The translations under genes were made by a program, and so were the position numbers. The notes beneath the pieces are model-generated. The model saw nothing but the letters and a program-made list of their open reading frames with translations. It did no database searches and was not told the DNA's origin. A stretch of 64,000 nt of DNA from Thalassotalea_H sp040779345 (GTDB lineage Bacteria > Pseudomonadota > Gammaproteobacteria > Enterobacterales > Alteromonadaceae), in assembly GCA_040779345.1 (NCBI GenBank), contig JBFONU010000003.1, positions 124,001-188,000 on the forward strand. Direction: 5' to 3'. Positions 35,115 to 43,106 of the stretch are shown here, one piece after another. Position 1 is the first letter of the stretch. Each line of letters opens with the position of its first letter.

Positions 35115-35720
35115 ATGGTTTATCCAACTACTTTAAAAAAATGTTTCGCCTTGTATTTAGCTGTTTTCTCATTCTCCGTTTTTGCCGATGAATTTGAATT
35201 TTCAACATTCTTAGGTCAAATGTACAGTCCTGATCTTGTAGATTCAACGGGCAATAATCAACTTTCGGTAGAGTCAGCGACAAATTATGGCTTAGCCATA
35301 GCTTGGCAAGACTCACCTAATGGCCAAGGTCAAGTGATGCTTAATGCTGTTAGTCATGACTTTAACAGTGATACCACAGACGGTATCGAAACTTATTCAT
35401 TAGATATTCTCTACGCCCACTTTAATGGCATTGCACAGTTTCGTCAGCAAAATTATGTCACTACAGTGTCTCTTGGATTAGGTGGTGCATACTTTGACAC
35501 CAAGGATAACGAAGAGCTTTATCCTTCAGCAACACTCGCTTTTGGCACACGATATGAGTTTTCCGATGCTATCTCATTTATTACGGAATTAAGAGGTTAT
35601 GCCAGTTTAGTTGATGACAAAGATAATATGTTCTGTACTGATGATGTCTGTCATGCTCAATTTGAAGATGCACTATGGATTGAGTCAACTATCTCTATCG
35701 GTATTGCGATTAAATTCTAA
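35115..35720 (+). CDS. Small outer-membrane beta-barrel protein
   Basis: 201 residues from the ATG at 35115 (AAGGA then 9 nt); a longer frame begins 6 codons earlier. The signal peptide ends near SFSVFADEF. The mature sequence alternates polar and hydrophobic residues (YGLAIAWQD, QVMLNAVSHDF, TVSLGLGGAYFDT, ATLAFGTRYEF) and ends IGIAIKF with terminal Phe, consistent with an eight-strand OmpA/OmpW-type barrel. It follows the AsmA-like gene by 37 bp and may be cotranscribed. Function unknown. Confidence 0.75.
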   Translation: MVYPTTLKKCFALYLAVFSFSVFADEFEFSTFLGQMYSPDLVDSTGNNQLSVESATNYGLAIAWQDSPNGQGQVMLNAVSHDFNSDTTDGIETYSLDILYAHFNGIAQFRQQNYVTTVSLGLGGAYFDTKDNEELYPSATLAFGTRYEFSDAISFITELRGYASLVDDKDNMFCTDDVCHAQFEDALWIESTISIGIAIKF

Positions 35721-35837
35721 TCCCTAAATGCTCTGCCCAAACCAAAGAAAATTAAATGGAATTTTCCGATCAAGATCAAAGCAAATTATGCTTAATATAT
35801 TATAATTTTTACACTTACTCAGACTAAAACACCTAAC

Positions 35838-37349
35838 ATGGCAACAGATAAACAGTTAATTTACATCACCAATAAACAGGGAAAATATTGTTATATTAAT
35901 GATGAATTTTGCCAGTTAACCGGCTATTCAAAAGAAGAATTATTATCGTTAGATAGCCATAGTATAACCCATTCACAAATGCCGAAAAGCGTAATTAGCG
36001 AGTTATCAAGTACACTCAATAAAGGCTTTTCATGGCAAGGTATATTAAGAATAAAAAATAAAGCCGGTAAAGACATTTGGTTAAGTGTTTTTATGACGCC
36101 CCAATATCAACAAGGTGAGATCATCGGCTATCAATCTATTAGCACCCTTGCTAATGAAAAACTCATCAATCAAGCCGCTAAAATATATTCAGCAATTAAT
36201 CAACAAAACGCTCTAACCACCTTTGAATTAACCAAAAATCATAAATTTATATTTTTAGTGTTACTTTCTCTTTGCTCTCAGTATTTTATTTTTACTCACT
36301 TTGGTTTGTTAACTTCAATTTTAGTAGCCTTTGGCGCAGTGTCACCTATTGCTATTTTCTGGCAAGACATTATCCCCACAGCAATTCGCGCTCAAAAAAT
36401 GCAAAAACTCTATGATTCAATCTCACGCAAAGTGTATTTTGGCAAAGGTACCGTAAGCATTTTTGATTTCAACTTTTCAATGATAAAAACAAAACTAAAG
36501 GCCGTTCTAGAGCGCACATTAGATGCAGCAAAACCCATCAAAAAAGTCATGAATAAAGTTGTTTTAGGCGTTGATGCCACCAGAAATAACCTTGAGCATC
36601 AAAGACAAGAAATGGCACAACTCACTGACGCTATGGAGCAAATGAAAGCATCAACTCATGATATCGCTAATAATACGGTCACTGCTGCTGCTGACATCGA
36701 CAATACCTTTGAACAATGTGAAGAAGCACAACAAGGTATTTTTGATACTACAGATAAGATCAGAGCACTAACGAAAAAAGTAGAGTCTGCCTCTGAGTCA
36801 GCTATTTCACTTACCGATTCTGCTAATAATGTTGGTGAATTAATGCAAGATATTCAATCTATTGCTGATCAAACGAACTTATTAGCCCTTAATGCCGCTA
36901 TTGAGGCAGCAAGAGCAGGTGAGCATGGCAGAGGCTTTGCAGTTGTCGCTGATGAAGTAAGAAACTTATCTTCTCGTACCCAAGATTCAGCTAAAGAAAT
37001 TCACACGCGATTATCCTTAATGTTAGCAACGATAGAGGAATGGGTTGCATTAATGGCTAAAAATAAGGATGACGCAGAGTTTTGCTTACAAACAGCCGAA
37101 TCATCCAATGAAAAAATTGAGAAAGTAGTCAAAAGCATTCAAAACGTTACTGATTCTGCTAATCAAATTGCAACAGCGGCAGAGGAACAAAGTGCGGTTT
37201 CTAGCCAAATAAATAATCATATTAGTGAAGTTAATCAAGCGTTAGCAAAAACATGGTCGCAAAACGACTCTGTGGCAGAGCAGATGACTGAACTTGAAAA
37301 AAGTGTTGAAGATATTGCCAATGTAGCGAATACTTTCATACCCAAATAA
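35838..37349 (+). CDS. Aer-like PAS chemoreceptor
   Basis: 503 residues. An N-terminal cytosolic PAS domain (about 1-110; YITNKQGKYCYINDEFCQLTGYSKEELL) is followed by two close membrane helices at about 134-178 and a methyl-accepting signalling domain. The hairpin tip DQTNLLALNAAIEAARAG and HGRGFAVVADEVRNLSSRTQ are complete. No periplasmic sensor and no clear HAMP. The layout resembles E. coli Aer, which senses redox state through FAD, but the residues for FAD binding cannot be confirmed here. Confidence 0.92.
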   Translation: MATDKQLIYITNKQGKYCYINDEFCQLTGYSKEELLSLDSHSITHSQMPKSVISELSSTLNKGFSWQGILRIKNKAGKDIWLSVFMTPQYQQGEIIGYQSISTLANEKLINQAAKIYSAINQQNALTTFELTKNHKFIFLVLLSLCSQYFIFTHFGLLTSILVAFGAVSPIAIFWQDIIPTAIRAQKMQKLYDSISRKVYFGKGTVSIFDFNFSMIKTKLKAVLERTLDAAKPIKKVMNKVVLGVDATRNNLEHQRQEMAQLTDAMEQMKASTHDIANNTVTAAADIDNTFEQCEEAQQGIFDTTDKIRALTKKVESASESAISLTDSANNVGELMQDIQSIADQTNLLALNAAIEAARAGEHGRGFAVVADEVRNLSSRTQDSAKEIHTRLSLMLATIEEWVALMAKNKDDAEFCLQTAESSNEKIEKVVKSIQNVTDSANQIATAAEEQSAVSSQINNHISEVNQALAKTWSQNDSVAEQMTELEKSVEDIANVANTFIPK

Positions 37350-37380
37350 TTATCTTTAAACGACAATCTGAGATCAAAAT

Positions 37381-37554
37381 ATGAAAAAGACATTAATCAC
37401 AATCGCTAGCGTGTTATTAATTAGCGCTTGTGCTCCTGAAGTTGGTAGTAAAGACTGGTGCGCACAATTAAAAGAAAAACCTAAAGGTGATTGGTCTGCA
37501 AATGAAGCCAAGGACTACACTAAACATTGCTTATTCAAAAGTGATGATGAGTAA
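37381..37554 (+). CDS. Small DUF3012-type lipoprotein
   Basis: 57 residues. MKKTLITIASVLLISAC is a lipoprotein signal with lipobox ISAC. The mature part, APEVGSKDWCAQLKEKPKGD then WSANEAKDYTKHC, matches the short DUF3012 family, with two conserved cysteines. It starts 31 bp after the chemoreceptor stop. Function unknown; it is probably anchored in the envelope. Confidence 0.85.
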   Translation: MKKTLITIASVLLISACAPEVGSKDWCAQLKEKPKGDWSANEAKDYTKHCLFKSDDE

Positions 37555-37576
37555 TTACTATTTGTATCTAACAAGA

Positions 37577-37614
37577 AAGGTCATTCGTCATAGTTTTCTA
37601 TGACAAATGACCTT
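37577..37614. terminator. Bidirectional terminator, long hairpin
   Basis: A 17-bp stem with one mismatch (AAGGTCATTCGTCATAG with its complement) and TTTT loop separates the small lipoprotein gene from the convergent PDZ gene. Confidence 0.85.
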
Positions 37615-37622
37615 ATTCATTT

Positions 37623-38504
37623 CTATAGCTCGCAGCTTGCCTTTGATTTCTTCCAGACAACTGGCTCCCAATACTTTTCTTTGAATTTTTTAAAGCTCTT
37701 TTCTTTTAAAAATTTCGCTGCTAAATAATAATTAGTATTCGCTTGTACATCAATTTCTATGGGTTTAGATTGTTGAACTCCTCCTCCCCTTTTTGACAAG
37801 TAACGTTTGCTGATGAGTTCATGAAGGTGAACAATATGTTTTCCTGCCCTTAGTTTTAATGTTAATTTATCTCTCATAACACCATTACCGTCAACTTTAT
37901 GTATAAATGCAGGAAATAGCATTTTAGCTTCAGGAGGTTCAAAGAAAATAGAAATTCGACCACAACCTTTTGAGCCAATACTGTCAGAAAACTCTTTTTT
38001 AGTACCAACATTAAGTTGATATTTCGGACGATATGTTTTTTCCGTCGATATGATAATTTTTTTATCCTTACCATAGCGGTTTAATACTAAGGATATCTCT
38101 CCTTCTTCCGCCTTCAGCTCAGATAAAACGCCATTAAAATTTTCAGAGGATAGCTTCTTATCGTTTATCATGACAATAACATCACCACTTTTAACTCCTG
38201 ACCTTTCAGCCAGACTTTGAGGGCTAACAGCAATAACCTGCACTCCTGCCCCTTCATCAGAGTCAATTATCATGCCTAAATCTAAAATAGTCTGTTCCGT
38301 ACCTTCTATACTAAAACTAACATTTTCAGGATTTTTCCCCGCTAACGCTTCTATTTGAGAGATGGCTAAAAGTGTATTGTCAATTTCTTTACCTAGCAAC
38401 TCAACAAGTAGCTTAGACTCCGAAGTTAAATGTTTCGTTTCACTTGCAAGTACGTTTATGGTTGCCATAAAGGTAATCACGCTATAAATGATAAATTTCT
38501 TCAT
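37623..38504 (-). CDS. Secreted PDZ-domain protein of the ECF sigma operon
   Basis: 293 residues with a signal peptide (cut near NVLASETK). A single PDZ domain lies at about 75-150 (IIDSDEGAGVQVIAVSPQSL, SGVKSGDVIVMINDKKLSS). The C-terminal part (about 170-293) is not recognised; it has Cys180 and a Cys near the end. No protease domain is present, so it is not a DegS/HtrA enzyme but could sense misfolded proteins. It follows the anti-sigma-like gene by 15 bp. Confidence 0.8.
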   Translation of the reverse strand: MKKFIIYSVITFMATINVLASETKHLTSESKLLVELLGKEIDNTLLAISQIEALAGKNPENVSFSIEGTEQTILDLGMIIDSDEGAGVQVIAVSPQSLAERSGVKSGDVIVMINDKKLSSENFNGVLSELKAEEGEISLVLNRYGKDKKIIISTEKTYRPKYQLNVGTKKEFSDSIGSKGCGRISIFFEPPEAKMLFPAFIHKVDGNGVMRDKLTLKLRAGKHIVHLHELISKRYLSKRGGGVQQSKPIEIDVQANTNYYLAAKFLKEKSFKKFKEKYWEPVVWKKSKASCEL

Positions 38505-38519
38505 AGTTACTTCCTTTTA

Positions 38520-39128
38520 TTAAATTCTTAATGGGTTATGGGTTAAAGGCAAGTTTGCATTTAGTAAAATCCCCTTGCGCTGCTTCCATAGTTTTTCTTT
38601 TATTGCCACACTTTCATTAACTCTGTAAGCTCGTTGAATTTTTAAATCAAGTGGTTTTAGCCTTGCTTGCATAAAACTTACTTGCTGTTTTGTTAACTTA
38701 ATATCATTAATTGCAAATACCGTTAAAATTTGCCGTTGAAGTTCATTGTTTTCTTCAATCAAACTTATCAACAATGAATCTTGAGAAATAACCTTCTGAT
38801 TTATAGGTGCAATAATATATGCATAAAATATTGCTATAGTGATAAGGCTCGCCGCTATAGCAACGCGGCTATATGACCAAAACAATGTTGTTGTTGATTG
38901 ATTTTTTGTTGTTTTTCTAATCAAGCTATTCTCATTGTTTTGATATTCTTCTTTCAAGATTTCCCATGTAGCTTCAATATTAAAATCGGTTGTTTCTTGC
39001 ATAACTTCATTAGTTAACTGCGCTCGAATTTCAGATAAATGTTCGAAACGTTTATTAGTTTTGGAACAGGAACTAACCTTATGATTATTATCTGTAATTT
39101 GCAGTAGCTGTTCATCTGATAAAGTCAT
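38520..39128 (-). CDS. Probable anti-sigma factor, single-pass membrane protein
   Basis: 202 residues. A soluble N-terminal part (about 1-75, with CSKTNKRFEHLSEIRAQLTN), one membrane helix at about 92-112 (VAIAASLITIAIFYAYII), and a periplasmic helical C-terminus. The ATG overlaps the sigma gene stop by 4 bp (ATGA). The arrangement and topology are those of anti-sigma factors, though the N-terminal part is not a clear zinc anti-sigma domain. Confidence 0.75.
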   Translation of the reverse strand: MTLSDEQLLQITDNNHKVSSCSKTNKRFEHLSEIRAQLTNEVMQETTDFNIEATWEILKEEYQNNENSLIRKTTKNQSTTTLFWSYSRVAIAASLITIAIFYAYIIAPINQKVISQDSLLISLIEENNELQRQILTVFAINDIKLTKQQVSFMQARLKPLDLKIQRAYRVNESVAIKEKLWKQRKGILLNANLPLTHNPLRI

Positions 39129-39688
39129 AATATTTCTCCTTCCGTAATGCTATTTTTTTTTAGGGCTTTATAAGCCCTACTTAAAGTCACTTTTGAGAAA
39201 CTTTCAGTTTTGTTAAATACATTGGCGATCTCTTTGTGGTTAAACCCTTCAATTTCATGAAGTACTAGGACAATCCTCGAAGTATCTGATAAATTGCTTA
39301 ATAATTTATTCAAATCTTTACAAGTGGCCAACCAATGTTGATCAAAAAGATCATTAGTAATAAGTGATTTTTCTGTATCTTCATCAAGGAATTCAATTCT
39401 GTTTCTTCTTTTTAATTGATTAATTGTTTCATTAGATACAATTTTTTTTATCCATGGCACTAGTAAACTAAAATCCTTAAGTGAAGATATCTTTTCCATA
39501 ATTTTAATAAAAGCGTCATGAACAACATCTTGGCTTAATGATTTATCACAGGAAATCCTAAATGCTAATGCATAGCATGCAGCCGCATATGTTTTATAAA
39601 TTATTTCGAGTGCATTAATATCACCAGCTTGAGCTTGTTTAATAACTTTATTTGATACTTCCTTTTTAAAGCCTAAATAGTTTGGCAT
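39125..39688 (-). CDS. ECF RNA polymerase sigma factor
   Basis: 187 residues. Region 2 (about 20-90) has YKTYAAACYALAFRISCDKS, VVHDAFIKIMEKI and PWIKKIVSNETINQLKRR. Region 4 (about 125-180) has LSNLSDTSRIVLVLHEIEGF and HKEIANVFNKTESFSKVTLS. There is no region 3, as expected of ECF sigma factors. First gene of an operon with the anti-sigma-like and PDZ genes. The regulon is unknown. Confidence 0.92.
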   Translation of the reverse strand: MPNYLGFKKEVSNKVIKQAQAGDINALEIIYKTYAAACYALAFRISCDKSLSQDVVHDAFIKIMEKISSLKDFSLLVPWIKKIVSNETINQLKRRNRIEFLDEDTEKSLITNDLFDQHWLATCKDLNKLLSNLSDTSRIVLVLHEIEGFNHKEIANVFNKTESFSKVTLSRAYKALKKNSITEGEIL

Positions 39689-39743
39689 ATATCCATTAAT
39701 CTAAAATAGTTGTTATCTGTATAATAATGACAAATTAGAAGTG

Positions 39744-39775
39744 TAAACCGTTACAAATATCTTCATAACGGTTTA
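39744..39775. promoter_or_regulatory. Perfect 10-bp inverted repeat upstream of the ECF sigma gene
   Basis: TAAACCGTTA (39744-39753) and TAACGGTTTA (39766-39775) are separated by 12 bp. Reading towards the sigma gene, TGTAAC followed after 16 nt by TTGTCA resembles an ECF-type -35/-10 pair, so this may be an autoregulated promoter. It could also serve as a hairpin ending the thioredoxin-like transcript. Confidence 0.45.
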
Positions 39776-39806
39776 TGAGGTAAACGTGAATGCAGTCTGT
39801 AAGAGG

Positions 39807-40286
39807 TTAATTAACTAACATTGACGAAATATCAGAAATTAAATGACCTTTAGGTCGCTCAATAATTCGCCCAGCTTCTTTATTATTTTTATATAAAATA
39901 ATAGTTGGCGTATATTTAATGGCTCTATTATTTGCTAAGCCTTGAGGATCGCCTTTTTGATAATCAAGTGCAATTAAGGTTACTTCAATGTCAGGCTGAT
40001 AATTGAGTAACTTCAATAATCTAGGTACTTCTCTTTCACTATCATGACACCAAGTACCAAAAAACACTTCCACACGAGTAGTATTAGGCCATTGCTTGAT
40101 GAATGACATCTCTTGATTTGAGACCGTAAATTGTTCATATGATTCTAAAAATTGTGGGTGTTTTGAGAAAAGCACTTGCTTTGTAATTGGCCCTATCGAT
40201 AACACGTTATGCTTGGGTGTATTAACACAACCCGCAAGTAAAGTTAACATAGTCAATCCAGCTAATAGCTTAATTGCGTTGCTCAT
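39807..40286 (-). CDS. Thioredoxin-fold lipoprotein
   Basis: 159 residues. Lipoprotein signal with lipobox LAGC. The thioredoxin-like domain reads VEVFFGTWCHDSEREVPRLL, with CHDS in place of CxxC, so it keeps only one of the usual two active-site cysteines. A cis-proline, KYTPTIILYKN, is present. It may be a monothiol redox or binding protein in the periplasm. It sits 13 bp downstream of tyrA and could be part of that operon. Confidence 0.82.
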   Translation of the reverse strand: MSNAIKLLAGLTMLTLLAGCVNTPKHNVLSIGPITKQVLFSKHPQFLESYEQFTVSNQEMSFIKQWPNTTRVEVFFGTWCHDSEREVPRLLKLLNYQPDIEVTLIALDYQKGDPQGLANNRAIKYTPTIILYKNNKEAGRIIERPKGHLISDISSMLVN

Positions 40287-40299
40287 TTTCAGATACCGC

Positions 40300-41439
40300 T
40301 TAATGTTTTTTCAATTCGTTAGCCTTTAATAACATAGCCTTACTTTCTTGTAAAAAGATATCGGCATAATCACCAAACCAATCAGAAACTTGATTAAACA
40401 TAGTTACAAACGCTTCTTTGTCAGACATTTCAACATCTTCTAGCAGCTCTAAAAACCGATAAGCAAACCGCTTCATCATTGCAATATTTTCACGGTTAGA
40501 AAAAATAATATCTGTATATAAAATAGGATCTTGAGCAAACAACCTTCCAACCATGATCAGCTCTAAGCGATAGATAGGTGAGCTCATTTCAACTAATTGT
40601 GAAATATCCGCCCCTTCAGTCATTAAATGGTAACCATAAGCAATAGTAGAAAAGTGACGCATTACCTGTACCATCGACATGGCTTGGTCATGTGCTTGGG
40701 CATCCACAGGATAAATTTTTGCTCCCCACACCTGAAATTGCTCTAACAACCAATGGTATTTCTCCGGTTCGCGTCCTTCACATGCGATAATGGTTTGCTT
40801 TATTAAACCTGACACATCAGGGCCAAACATAGGATGTAAACCAACAACAGGGCCAGTATGGACTTTCATCATTTCATATAAGGGCGACTCTTTAATACTG
40901 GTAACATCAGATAAAATGCAATCTTTAGGTAAACTTGCTAGTTTTTGAATAATATTTGCTGTTAATCGAATAGGTACAGCCACAATCACAACACTGCTAT
41001 TTGCTAATATCGCGTCACTCTTGGGCCAGTCGTCATGCTCTAATGAGACAACCTGATAATGAGAACGTTTGAATAAGTCGACAAATATTCTGCCTAACTG
41101 CCCTTCGCCACCGACAATCACTACTTTACGACATTCTGGATTTACACAGCGATAACCACTAGCATCTTGACTCACATAAGAGTCACGCATTAAACGTCGC
41201 AATACATCTTCAATTAACTCTGGTGAAATGCCGGCTTCTATTGCTTGCTGCCTGCGCATCGCAATTAACTTAGCTTCTCTTTCAGGGGCAAAAATAGGCA
41301 TACCTACTTGGCTTTTCAGTGCGCCTACTTTGGTAGTAACAGCACGGCGTTTTGCCAATAACTCAACAAGTTGGCTGTCAATTGTATCAATTTCATCCCT
41401 TAATACTTTCAGCTCTGGCTCAATGTTTTTATTATCCAT
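40300..41439 (-). CDS. tyrA: Bifunctional chorismate mutase / prephenate dehydrogenase
   Basis: 379 residues. The AroQ mutase helix covers about 1-90 (LRDEIDTIDSQLVELLAKRR). The dehydrogenase part has the NAD motif VVIVGGEGQLGRIFVDLFKR, catalytic-region LHPMFGPDVSG, and helical dimer domain with VQVMRHFSTIAYGYHLM. It makes 4-hydroxyphenylpyruvate from chorismate. It starts 32 bp after the DAHP synthase gene, giving the aroF-tyrA operon known from E. coli. Confidence 0.97.
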   Translation of the reverse strand: MDNKNIEPELKVLRDEIDTIDSQLVELLAKRRAVTTKVGALKSQVGMPIFAPEREAKLIAMRRQQAIEAGISPELIEDVLRRLMRDSYVSQDASGYRCVNPECRKVVIVGGEGQLGRIFVDLFKRSHYQVVSLEHDDWPKSDAILANSSVVIVAVPIRLTANIIQKLASLPKDCILSDVTSIKESPLYEMMKVHTGPVVGLHPMFGPDVSGLIKQTIIACEGREPEKYHWLLEQFQVWGAKIYPVDAQAHDQAMSMVQVMRHFSTIAYGYHLMTEGADISQLVEMSSPIYRLELIMVGRLFAQDPILYTDIIFSNRENIAMMKRFAYRFLELLEDVEMSDKEAFVTMFNQVSDWFGDYADIFLQESKAMLLKANELKKH

Positions 41440-41471
41440 TTAATTATTCTTACGTTAAGTCAATAAAAGGT

Positions 41472-42572
41472 TTACTCATTAATTCGGCTTTTTAATACGT
41501 GGCGTAACTTTGCTTCGCCTTGTGCAAATAATTTCTCTGTGGTTTCAAAATCGATACAAGCATCGGTAACTGATACGCCATATTTTAGTTCACTCTGCGG
41601 TAAATCAGCACTTTGATTCCCTGCATGTAAATGACTCTCTAACATTATACCAATGACAGATTTATTCCCTTCGCATATTTGATTAAACACATTCTCGGCA
41701 ACCAATGGTTGTCGTTGATAATCTTTACTTGAATTACCATGAGAACAATCGATAACAATACCTAGCTCTAATTCTTGTTTCGCTAAGTCTTGCTCGCAAA
41801 TGGCAACATTAACTGAATCATAATTCGGCTGTTTACCACCACGTAGAATGACATGCCCATCAGGATTACCTGACGTTTTAATTAAGGCCACTTGCCCTTG
41901 GCGGTTTATTCCCATAAAACGGTGAGATGATGCGGCTGACTGCAAAGCATTAATCGCGACATCTAAGCTACCGTTGGTTCCATTTTTAAAACCAATAGGC
42001 ATAGATAAACCTGAAGCCATTTCCCTGTGGGTTTGAGACTCAGTGGTTCTTGCGCCAATGGCTGACCAACTAAATAACTCTGCTAAATACTGCGGGCTAA
42101 TTGGATCAAGTGCTTCAGTGGCTAACGGTAAACCCAATTCAGTCAAGTAGATAAGTAGCTCTCTTGCTTTTCGCAAACCGCCTTCAACATCAAATGAACC
42201 ATTCATGTGCGGATCATTGATTAATCCTTTCCAACCGACAGTGGTGCGAGGTTTTTCAAAATATACTCGCATGACAACATAAAAGGAATCTGGATACTTA
42301 TCTTGAAGCGCTTTCAGCTTTCTCGCATATTCTTTCGCTGCTCCAACATCGTGTACTGAACAAGGGCCGCTAATAATAAGCAAACGATGGTCTTTTTTAT
42401 GAATAATATTAGAAATTTCTATACGCGATTTTTTCACGAATTCTCGGCCACTTTCAGACAATGGCAATTCTGCACGTAACTCATCAGGCGTGATAAGTAC
42501 TTCTTCGGCATTAATGTGAATATCGTTTAACGTGCTCTTATGAGTCTTTAGTGTGGTGCTAGTGTTAGACAT
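41472..42572 (-). CDS. aroF: DAHP synthase, probably the tyrosine-sensitive isozyme
   Basis: 366 residues, class I AroFGH type. LLIISGPCSVHDVGAAKEYA, VVMRVYFEKPRTTVGWKGLI, WSAIGARTTESQTHREMASG, GFKNGTNGSL and DCSHGNSSKDY hold the PEP, erythrose-4-phosphate and metal ligands. It catalyses the first step of the shikimate pathway. Assignment as AroF rests on the tyrA partner and the TyrR-type boxes upstream; the inhibitor cannot be read from sequence here. Confidence 0.93.
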   Translation of the reverse strand: MSNTSTTLKTHKSTLNDIHINAEEVLITPDELRAELPLSESGREFVKKSRIEISNIIHKKDHRLLIISGPCSVHDVGAAKEYARKLKALQDKYPDSFYVVMRVYFEKPRTTVGWKGLINDPHMNGSFDVEGGLRKARELLIYLTELGLPLATEALDPISPQYLAELFSWSAIGARTTESQTHREMASGLSMPIGFKNGTNGSLDVAINALQSAASSHRFMGINRQGQVALIKTSGNPDGHVILRGGKQPNYDSVNVAICEQDLAKQELELGIVIDCSHGNSSKDYQRQPLVAENVFNQICEGNKSVIGIMLESHLHAGNQSADLPQSELKYGVSVTDACIDFETTEKLFAQGEAKLRHVLKSRINE

Positions 42573-43056
42573 GATTTTTCCAGTTGGTACACAATCTTTA
42601 ATTAAAAATATAGGTTATAAAGTGCTATCGCTTACGTTTAGCAGTAAAAAAGCAGCTAAAAAAAATGACACTTCACCACTGAATACAAAAAAAACAAAAT
42701 CGTAAAGAATTATTTACTGCAAACGTAATGAATATTTTACATATTATTTTACCTATCGGAAAGTGTTTTTTAACAAATTTAAAGGTCTTTAAAATCGATG
42801 AAAAGCAACCTAATGAAAATTGAACTCGACGACACAACCCTAGTGACTTCCCTTTATCAGTAACTTTTGCGCACACCATAGCGTAAATAAAAGTAAAAAA
42901 GTGTGAATAAAAGTAAATAGAGATAATGATACCTGCCAACTTAGCAGTCAGCAAAAGGGCAATTAACACGAACAATACGCCGGCAATTTCACTATGCCTT
43001 CATCAAAGGCGTTGACTCTTATTTTTTGGCACTACAACAACATTCTGCCCGCTAAT
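42573..43056. other. Intergenic region upstream of aroF
   Basis: AT-rich, holding the aroF promoter region and the TyrR-type boxes. A 100-codon open frame at 42673-42975 has no ribosome site or recognisable protein and I do not count it as a gene. Confidence 0.6.
42701..42741. promoter_or_regulatory. Two tandem TyrR-type boxes
   Basis: CGTAAAGAATTATTTACT (42701-42718) and CGTAATGAATATTTTACA (42724-42741) both keep the G-N14-C core of the TyrR consensus TGTAAA-N6-TTTACA. They are 23 bp apart, about two helical turns, the arrangement of adjacent strong and weak boxes at E. coli tyrosine-repressed promoters. They lie about 130-170 bp before aroF. Confidence 0.75.
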
Positions 43057-43082
43057 AAAAAAGCGCCCTAAGGCGCTTTTTA
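43057..43082 (-). terminator. Terminator of acs
   Basis: AAGCGCC-CTAA-GGCGCTT stem with A4 and T5 flanks, 25 bp beyond the acs stop. Confidence 0.88.
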
Positions 43083-43106
43083 ACAGTTTAAAACTGGAGT
43101 TATGGG

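Noticed and set aside
42673..42975. 100-codon minus-strand open frame before aroF
   Set aside because: No ribosome site, odd hydrophobic and cysteine-rich composition, and it overlaps the TyrR-type boxes; treated as non-coding.
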